From Kiritimatiellia bacterium (lineage in GTDB: Bacteria > Verrucomicrobiota > Kiritimatiellia > SLAD01), in contig SKXR01000051.1 of assembly GCA_007128275.1 (NCBI GenBank), forward strand, positions 1 to 16,408: a DNA stretch of 16,408 bases, given 5' to 3'. Both the position numbers and the translations under genes were made by a program. The first letter of the stretch is position 1. The number at the start of each line of letters is the position of its first letter. Positions 6,126 to 12,507 of the stretch are shown piece after piece. The notes under the pieces were generated by a model that was not told the origin of the DNA, made no database searches, and was given only the letters and a program-made list of their open reading frames with translations.

Positions 6126-9103
6126 CCAATTCCAGATCACTTCTAACGCGACTTCTTCCGGTCGGCCTGTTTCTGGCCGTGCTGGTGTTGGGCATCCTGC
6201 TGGGCCTGCAACGGCATCGATTGGCGGACGCTTTTTCCCTGGCCGACACGATCCCGTTCGAAACGATCTCTAAGGTCGCGATGGCGGACGACGGCACCTA
6301 CGCCGTCGTCTTCGATTCCAATAAACGCATCGCCTTGGTCGAACCCGACGGCTCACTCGATGTCCTGATCCATGCCCGTAACGTGCCGGAACGCGGGTTC
6401 TACTTCGCCACCGAGCTTGTCTTCGGACCGGACGGCTCGCTGTATGTCGCGAGTACCTATATCGACACCGAAACGCTCGCGGTCAACCGCGAGTGCATCG
6501 TTCGCTTCTCTCCGCGCGGTCGCCATGAGGCCGTCCTGTACTCCATCGACCACGAAACGGAAGATTATATCGACAACATTGGGGTGTTCCGCTCGCTGGA
6601 CTGGACCCCGGACGGCCTTCGCTTCTGCGTGGTCGGGGACGGCGGCGTCCAGTCGCTTCTGCTCGACCCGCAAACCGGCGCCGTCCTCGAGGACATCACC
6701 ACGCCGGTCCCCGAAATCGTGGGCCGGGTCACCTATGCGGCCGTCACCGCGGATGGGCGGCAGGTGGCCTTCACCACCGCCGCGACCGAAATCTACACGG
6801 GCGCCACCGGAGAACGGCCGACGAAGCGCTACGACGGACGCGATCTGCCGCCGAACGAATATTCCATGCCCGCCGACATTCATTTCCTCGGCACGGACAT
6901 TTACTTCTCCGACCTCGGCCGCGACGCCATCATGCAATTGGTTTCCGACGGCGTGGCCGAGCCGGTCTTCAACGAATCGATTGCCGTCGCGCTCGGCTAC
7001 CAGGACGACTTCTACGAATGCAAGAGCTTCCAGATTAAACCGGGCCACCTGCTATTGCCCAACAACGACAAACTGGTCCACATGCGCACCGACGAGCCCG
7101 CCTCGATTCATGTGCTCGAGGAAGCGCGCGGCGACGAGATGATGTGGATTCGGCGCATTGCGATCTGGTTCCAATTGCTATTGCTGGCTGCGAGTGTGCT
7201 CGCGCTGCTGGTGCTCATCATTCGCAACGCCACCCATGAAGGACGCCGAACGGCGCGACAAGTCCTGCTCGTGGCCGTTATGATCGGGACGGCGGTCAGC
7301 ATGACCACCTACATGATCTTCACCAACATGAACCAGCGTCTCGAGGCCGAGGCGGCCCAGAACCTGCGCGGCTACCTTGAAATGGGCCGCATCCTTGTGG
7401 ACGCCGACACCGTGGACCGGGTTCGGCACGTCAACCACTTCATGAACGAGGACTATCAGAACATCCTTCAGCAACTGCAACAGACCATCACCCGCGACGG
7501 ATCGATCGATTCCAGCATCTATTCCGGCGTGTACAAGGTCATTGACGGAAAAGTCACCGCCCTCGCCTATCATGACGGTCTTTACAGCATCTTCTACCCC
7601 TATGACTACAACTACGAGGAATCCTTCTACGCCCAAGTGGCCGAGACCCTGGAGCCGTATATCGACGAAATCGTCGATATCTACGGCGTGTGGCTGGTCG
7701 GCGTGGCCCCGTTGATTAATTCGGCCGGCGACGTGGTCGGCTTCCTCGAAGTCGGCGTGGATCAGTCCGCCCAACGCGAAGCCAACCGCTCGCTGTTCCT
7801 CAGCACACTGGCCGAACTGGCGATGGTCCTGTTCGTGCTCATCTTTATCTTTTTCGAGATCGGTTTCTTCAGCTCGCACGTGTTTGACCACGATCATCGG
7901 CGCGACGAAACCGCCATGCAGCGCTACGACGAAGGCGCGTTGCGTTTCGTATCGTTCCTGGCCATCACCGGCGTGTTTCTCTCGGCTTCTTTCCTGCCGC
8001 TCTTCTCCCAATCGCTCGCCATCCCGATCGGGCCGCTGCCGTTCGATATGGTCATCGGCTTGCCGCTGGTCATTGAAACGTTGAGCGGCGCGGTCATTGC
8101 CGTGCTCTACGGACACATACGCATCAAACTGGGTTTGAAAACGGATATCGTGCTCGGGTGCCTCGTCGTCGCGGGCGGCATGGCCGCCACCGCCATGGCC
8201 GCCACGTTCCAGGCGCTGATCATCGCACGCGTCATTGTCGGCATGGGCATGGGCCTGCTGATGATCTCGTTCCGCACCTATTTCCTGATTGAATCGAACG
8301 CCATCAAGAAAGAGGCGGGCATCATCGCGCTCACCGCCGGGGTCGTGGCGGGCATCAACACCGGCTCGGTCTCCGGCGGCATGCTGGCGGCGCGGGTCGG
8401 CATGCAATCGGTCTTCTGGCTGCAAGCCGGAATCCTGGTCCTGGCGGCCTTGGTCGGCTTGCTCGCCCTGCGCAACCGGAAACGTTTGTTGCCGGACCAC
8501 GGCGAGGGTGTTGTGTCGCCCTTCACCTTCCTGCGCGAACGCGCCGTCTGGAGTTTCTTTATCTTCGCCTTCCTGCCGATTACCGCCTGTGGCCTGTTCC
8601 TCGGGTTTCTGTTCCCGCTGTTCGCCGCCGCGCAGGGCTTGTCCACCAATGAAATCAGTTTGGCGTTCATGTTGTTCGGCATCGGGAGCGTCTATCTCGG
8701 CCCGGCGCTGACGCGACTGACCACCTTCCTCTTCGGCGCGCGACGCGCCATGGTTTTTGGCGCCCTGGTCATGGCCGGCGGCCTCCTGCTCTTTGCCGGC
8801 CTACAAACCCTGATGGCCGCCTACATCACGGTCATCCTGTTCGGCCTGACCGACAGCTTCATCTTCAACCAAGGCCTTTCCTACTTCTCCTCCCTGCCCA
8901 CGGTTCGCCGCATTGGCGAAGACAAGGCGATGGGCGTGTACAACGTGTTTGAGTCGAGCGGCGAGGCGCTCGGCCCGCTGGCCTTCGGACTGGCCATGGG
9001 CGTCGGCCTCGGCACCGGCATTACCGCCATCGCTGCGGCGCTTAGCGGCTGTGCCCTCGCCTTCCTGGCCTTGAGCCATAAGCGGAAGGACCGCGGACCG
9101 TGA
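6122..9103 (+). CDS. Beta-propeller/Cache sensor fused to an MFS transporter domain
   Basis: A 993-residue inner-membrane fusion protein. In order: a signal-anchor helix (11-29); about 300 residues with recurring 'ADDGTYAVVFD', 'GPDGSLYVAS', 'TPDGLRFCVV' and 'TADGRQVAFT' strands, as in NHL/SMP-30-type beta-propellers (about 40-335); a helix (346-367); a basic cytoplasmic loop; a helix (381-401); a Cache-like extracytoplasmic domain (about 402-555, ending 'SAGDVVGFLEVGVDQ'); a helix (558-582); a charged linker; and a roughly 380-residue 12-helix MFS domain (about 607-985). The positive-inside rule puts both sensors outside and the C-terminus (SHKRKDRGP) inside. MFS motif A is degenerate (GHIRIKLGLK, no Asp), while the R in 'ARVIVGMGMG' is kept. 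The GTG start overlaps the GNAT stop, with a G-rich ribosome site. The 3' end overlaps the phosphatase gene by 4 bp. I infer that a sensed solute or transport state controls the phosphatase. Confidence 0.85.
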   Translation: MTNSRSLLTRLLPVGLFLAVLVLGILLGLQRHRLADAFSLADTIPFETISKVAMADDGTYAVVFDSNKRIALVEPDGSLDVLIHARNVPERGFYFATELVFGPDGSLYVASTYIDTETLAVNRECIVRFSPRGRHEAVLYSIDHETEDYIDNIGVFRSLDWTPDGLRFCVVGDGGVQSLLLDPQTGAVLEDITTPVPEIVGRVTYAAVTADGRQVAFTTAATEIYTGATGERPTKRYDGRDLPPNEYSMPADIHFLGTDIYFSDLGRDAIMQLVSDGVAEPVFNESIAVALGYQDDFYECKSFQIKPGHLLLPNNDKLVHMRTDEPASIHVLEEARGDEMMWIRRIAIWFQLLLLAASVLALLVLIIRNATHEGRRTARQVLLVAVMIGTAVSMTTYMIFTNMNQRLEAEAAQNLRGYLEMGRILVDADTVDRVRHVNHFMNEDYQNILQQLQQTITRDGSIDSSIYSGVYKVIDGKVTALAYHDGLYSIFYPYDYNYEESFYAQVAETLEPYIDEIVDIYGVWLVGVAPLINSAGDVVGFLEVGVDQSAQREANRSLFLSTLAELAMVLFVLIFIFFEIGFFSSHVFDHDHRRDETAMQRYDEGALRFVSFLAITGVFLSASFLPLFSQSLAIPIGPLPFDMVIGLPLVIETLSGAVIAVLYGHIRIKLGLKTDIVLGCLVVAGGMAATAMAATFQALIIARVIVGMGMGLLMISFRTYFLIESNAIKKEAGIIALTAGVVAGINTGSVSGGMLAARVGMQSVFWLQAGILVLAALVGLLALRNRKRLLPDHGEGVVSPFTFLRERAVWSFFIFAFLPITACGLFLGFLFPLFAAAQGLSTNEISLAFMLFGIGSVYLGPALTRLTTFLFGARRAMVFGALVMAGGLLLFAGLQTLMAAYITVILFGLTDSFIFNQGLSYFSSLPTVRRIGEDKAMGVYNVFESSGEALGPLAFGLAMGVGLGTGITAIAAALSGCALAFLALSHKRKDRGP

Positions 9104-10707
9104 AGTCCCCGTACTGGTACCGCAAACAGAGCATCCGGCGGAAGATCTTCATTCCGTTCTTCGCCATTACCCTGCTGACGACCACGGTCTTCACCATCTA
9201 CGGGTTCATCCAGAACAACCGCGCCATCGTCAACGACATCGACCGCCGCCTACTGATTGCCGCGCTGACGATGGAACAACTGCTCCCGGAAGACTACTTC
9301 GACCGGGCCATCGAGCCGGATGCCATCGACGACGTGGAACACGACCGGAATTCGCAGGTGCTCAACGTCTTTCTCGAAAACGTCGGCGCCACGTACCTGT
9401 ACGCCCTCACCAAGGAAGACGGCCGCTATTACTTCGTGGCCTCCGCCGAGGTCGGCTGGCCCTACTGGGAGGAATACGTCAATCCTGCGCCCAACATCTT
9501 CGAACTGGAACGAACCGGGCGGGTCCACGTCTCCACCACGGATGATCCGGATTACGGCCTTCTCCGATCGGTTGTGCGTCCCGTCAAGAACGCGGATGGA
9601 CGTCGCTTCATTATTGGCGCGGACATCAACGCCCACGAAGTGACCGCCCTGAAACAGCGCGCGCTGATCAACTTCCTGGTGATGGGCGTTGCCAGCTTTC
9701 TCGGCGCGGTGCTGTTCAGCTACCTCGCCAGCGTGTCCATTACCCGCCCGCTAATGCGCCTGTCCAGATTCACGCGCAACCTGGTGGAAGGCGATTTCTC
9801 CGCGGCGATCCGCCTCGATCCCGCGCTGTTCCCCGATCGCAGCGAGACCAACGATGAGACAGCCCTGCTTTCGTTTGACTTTGACCTGATGCAGCAGAAT
9901 CTGGAACAGCACATTGAGGAACTGAAGATCACACAGTCCGCACGGGAACGCGCGGAAAGTGAACTCCGCATTGCGGGCCGGATTCAGGAAACGTTTCTGC
10001 CGGGCCCGTTCGACACCGACCCGTTTGGCGGACGGATCCAGTTGCATGCGGCCATGCTCACCGCCAAACAGGCCAGCGGCGATCTCTACGACTATTTTGC
10101 CATCGACGACACCCACGTCTTCTTCACCCTCGGCGACGTCTCCGGCAAGGGGATGCCGGCGGCGCTATTCATGTCTGCGGTCGTCGTCCTGCTGCGGTCC
10201 ACCGCCCGGCTATTGAACGATCCGGCGGAGATTCTCGTCCGCATCAATGACGCCATGGCGGAGCGCAACGAAAGCTGCACGTTTGTCACGATCTTTGTTG
10301 GAGTGCTGAACACACGAACGGGTGAAATCCGCTTCTGCAACGGCGGCCACAATCCGCCCCGCCTACTCGGCGCGGATGGCGCCGTCAACCCGTGGCCCGT
10401 AAAGACCAACACCGTCGTCGGCCCCATGGAAGGGTTTAAATACGTGAGCGAAACGCGAACACTTCAGCCGGGCGAAGGACTCTTCCTGTATACGGACGGC
10501 GTGACGGAAGCCTTAAACGAGGCCGGGGCGTTGTACGGCGAAGAACGCATGGACACCATTCTATCCCGCGCCGGCGCAGGCGCCATGGCCGAGCAAGTCA
10601 ACCGAGGGATATTGGACGACGTCGCCGCCTTTAGTGGCCAATGCGAGCAGGCCGACGACATCACCCTACTGACGGTCCGCTACGTCGGGTCAAGCGGGCT
10701 CGACTGA
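9100..10707 (+). CDS. Cache-HAMP-SpoIIE (RsbU-type) PP2C phosphatase
   Basis: A 535-residue membrane Ser/Thr phosphatase. Helix 1 (16-36) and helix 2 (about 190-214) flank an extracytoplasmic Cache-like domain (37-187; 'TYLYALTKEDGRYYFVAS'). A HAMP domain follows (about 210-268, with 'ITRPLMRLSRFTRNLVEGDF'), then a short coiled coil (about 270-300) and the SpoIIE/PP2C catalytic domain (about 303-530). Metal-binding aspartates are all present: SGDLYD (D328), GDVSGKG (D346), LYTDGVTE (D466) and ADDITLL (D519/D520), and NGGHNPP is intact, so it should be active. Enzymes of this type usually dephosphorylate an anti-anti-sigma STAS protein (RsbV/SpoIIAA) and so release a sigma factor. No STAS, anti-sigma or sigma gene lies in the window. 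GTG 9100 overlaps the previous stop (GTGA), with AAGGA upstream. It converges on mazG with a 43-bp gap that shows no clear terminator. Confidence 0.93.
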   Translation: MKSPYWYRKQSIRRKIFIPFFAITLLTTTVFTIYGFIQNNRAIVNDIDRRLLIAALTMEQLLPEDYFDRAIEPDAIDDVEHDRNSQVLNVFLENVGATYLYALTKEDGRYYFVASAEVGWPYWEEYVNPAPNIFELERTGRVHVSTTDDPDYGLLRSVVRPVKNADGRRFIIGADINAHEVTALKQRALINFLVMGVASFLGAVLFSYLASVSITRPLMRLSRFTRNLVEGDFSAAIRLDPALFPDRSETNDETALLSFDFDLMQQNLEQHIEELKITQSARERAESELRIAGRIQETFLPGPFDTDPFGGRIQLHAAMLTAKQASGDLYDYFAIDDTHVFFTLGDVSGKGMPAALFMSAVVVLLRSTARLLNDPAEILVRINDAMAERNESCTFVTIFVGVLNTRTGEIRFCNGGHNPPRLLGADGAVNPWPVKTNTVVGPMEGFKYVSETRTLQPGEGLFLYTDGVTEALNEAGALYGEERMDTILSRAGAGAMAEQVNRGILDDVAAFSGQCEQADDITLLTVRYVGSSGLD

Positions 10708-10750
10708 GATCGCCGAAGACGCGCCCCTCCAGGAATGGGCCGCACGCGCT

Positions 10751-11539
10751 CTACTCCTTCGTCTTAGCTTCCTGCCAAAGGGCTTCCAGTTCTTCGAGCG
10801 TACAGTCGGTGAGTTTCCGGTTGTCTTCGTGCACGGCGTCTTCAATGAATTGGAACCGCCTGGAAAAGCGCGAGATGGTCAGGTTCAAGACTTCTTCGGC
10901 TTCGTGTCCGAGGAACCGCGTCAGGTTGACCACGGCAAAGAGCAGGTCCCCGATCTCGTCGCGCACCCGCTCCGCGCTTTCGAGGGCCATCGCCATCCGG
11001 ATCTCGGCGAGTTCCTCTTCGATCTTGGCGAGCACATCCTTGCTTTCTTTCCAATCAAAGCCCACGCGGGCGGCCCGGCTTTGTACCTGCTGGGCCTTGT
11101 GCAACGCCGGCAGATGCCGCGGCACGCCTGCCACAGCCGAACGCGGGACATCCCCTTTTTCCATCCGCTTGATCTGTTCCCAGTTCTTCAACACCTCGTC
11201 GGAATCCGCCACTTTCGTATCGCCGAAAACATGCGGATGCCGACGAACCAACTTTTCCGAAATGGCCTGCGCCACATCCTGAAAATCGAATACGCCTTCT
11301 TCCGCGCAGATCTGCGACTGAAACACGATCTGCAGAAGCAAATCGCCCAACTCTTCGCGCAACATGGAACGATCGCCGCTCTCGATGGCGTCTATGACTT
11401 CGTAGGTCTCTTCAACAAGGTTCTTCTTGAGGGATTCGAGCGACTGTTCCCGGTCCCAGGGACAACCGTCCGGCGCGCGCAACCGGCGCATGATATCCAG
11501 CAATCGTTCCAGGGGACTCTGCTCGGAGGATTCGGTCAT
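10751..11539 (-). CDS. mazG: Nucleoside triphosphate pyrophosphohydrolase MazG
   Basis: A 262-residue tandem-domain MazG protein, the same length as the E. coli enzyme, which hydrolyses (d)NTPs to NMPs and pyrophosphate and helps remove non-canonical nucleotides. The N-terminal domain has the Mg2+-binding EExxE...EExxD pattern: LVEETYEV (41-48; E43, E44) and REELGDLLLQ (61-70; E62, E63, D66). RRHPHVFGD (99-107) is the conserved link. The C-terminal domain repeats the pattern with 'KIEEELAEI' and 'RDEIGDLLFAVVNL'. The early GCPWDREQSLESLKKNL is a family hallmark. It lies 25 bp downstream of the HAD-like gene on the same strand and is probably co-transcribed with it. No clear Shine-Dalgarno sequence precedes ATG 11539. 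It is cytoplasmic. Confidence 0.95.
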   Translation of the reverse strand: MTESSEQSPLERLLDIMRRLRAPDGCPWDREQSLESLKKNLVEETYEVIDAIESGDRSMLREELGDLLLQIVFQSQICAEEGVFDFQDVAQAISEKLVRRHPHVFGDTKVADSDEVLKNWEQIKRMEKGDVPRSAVAGVPRHLPALHKAQQVQSRAARVGFDWKESKDVLAKIEEELAEIRMAMALESAERVRDEIGDLLFAVVNLTRFLGHEAEEVLNLTISRFSRRFQFIEDAVHEDNRKLTDCTLEELEALWQEAKTKE

Positions 11540-11564
11540 GAATGACGCGCAGAAAAGGGGGGCT

Positions 11565-12302
11565 TCAAATAAACGGTTTCAAGGGAGCCATCAGGTCGAG
11601 CAACTCAACCGCGTCGAAATCGTCCTGGGATTCCAAAACCGCGTCCGTACCGCTGAAATCTTGAAACGCCGTGAATTCGTCGGGGACCGCAATGCATCGC
11701 ATACCCGCCGAAAGCGCTGTCTTGGCGGAAAAACTGCTGCCCGCAAGCACGATGCACTGGCGCGGCGTGCGCGACAGAGACTTGGCCACTTTCAACCACA
11801 CGTCCGCGCGCGGGAACGGCTTGGAACCGGGCTCATACGCGAACAGCTTCGTGCGGGCATGGTTCCCGCCCCAGCGTCCGACAAGAGCCTGCGCCACCGA
11901 TTCCTTTTCCCCGGTCAATATCGCCACATCCATGTGCCGGTCGTGCGCCACCGTCAACAACTTCCCGACGACCGGGTTCAAGTGGGCTTCCGCCGATGAC
12001 AGATACATGGTCACCCCGCTCTTGATCTCCTTCGCGAGTTCGTCGGAGGCCTGCTTCTTGGCATCCAACGCATCGAGCAGGGCGGGCAGATAAACGGAGG
12101 GAGAGGCATGAATGCAATGTCGGGCGAAGAGTTGTTTCGGGACGTCCAGCTTATGGTCGCGTAACAAACTGCGCAACGCTTCGTACTCCGCAAGTCGCGC
12201 CTGCACCGCCGCCCCTTCGAGTTCGACCAGTATCGCGTAGGGAGACCTGGGCGCCTCGTCGGTCGTTTCATTCTGCTTTACGGCTTCAGCTTCGGCTGCC
12301 AT
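11565..12302 (-). CDS. HAD-like protein with replaced catalytic aspartates (probable pseudoenzyme)
   Basis: A 245-residue protein with the layout of a HAD subfamily IA hydrolase (beta-phosphoglucomutase/phosphatase type). Motif I aligns as YAILVELEGAAV (22-33), with E27 and E29 where active HADs have the nucleophile Asp and the acid/base Asp. Motif II is AILTGEK (T130). Motif III is KPFPRADVWLKVAK (K161 kept, 161-174). Motif IV is CIVLAGSSFSAKTALSAGM (183-201), where the usual acidic ED/DS Asp is replaced by A187-G188. The helical cap lies between motifs I and II. The fold seems kept and the chemistry lost, so binding or regulation is more likely than hydrolysis. The first 20 residues are a charged extension. 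AGGAGAGG precedes ATG 12302 at good spacing. It is the first gene of a probable pair with mazG. Confidence 0.75.
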   Translation of the reverse strand: MAAEAEAVKQNETTDEAPRSPYAILVELEGAAVQARLAEYEALRSLLRDHKLDVPKQLFARHCIHASPSVYLPALLDALDAKKQASDELAKEIKSGVTMYLSSAEAHLNPVVGKLLTVAHDRHMDVAILTGEKESVAQALVGRWGGNHARTKLFAYEPGSKPFPRADVWLKVAKSLSRTPRQCIVLAGSSFSAKTALSAGMRCIAVPDEFTAFQDFSGTDAVLESQDDFDAVELLDLMAPLKPFI

Positions 12303-12414
12303 GTTTGTTTTCCTCTCCTGATTCAGACGCCTGATCGCATCTCAAGTGGTCCCACTCTAATGGGAGCGGGAACAGGGGTCAAGCATCCAAACAACCGGGG
12401 CGCGAGGCATCGCG

Positions 12415-12439
12415 GGTCGGGGATCGGGCCATCCCGACC
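12415..12439. other. Hairpin in the divergent region between the HAD-like gene and TIGR03790
   Basis: GGTCGGGGAT / ATCCCGACC pairs with one bulged G around a 6-base loop, followed at 12442-12460 by a second small stem, GCCGC/GCGGC. The 205-bp gap (12303-12507) shows no gene. The hairpins lie in the leader region of the plus-strand gene, but no anti-terminator or riboswitch class is recognised. Confidence 0.4.
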
Positions 12440-12507
12440 AGGCCGCTATTTACCGCGGCTCTTTGTCCGTGTATGCTTCGACTGCGGGGACAACTCATTA
12501 GGGATTC

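Noticed and set aside
7178..8500. 440-codon minus-strand open frame inside the sensor-MFS gene
   Set aside because: The product is a His/Asp/Gln/Arg-rich shadow of the sense frame; the plus-strand frame has clear domains and overlapping neighbours.
10708..10750. Bidirectional terminator between the phosphatase gene and mazG
   Set aside because: No stable GC-rich stem followed by a T-run could be found in the 43-bp gap.
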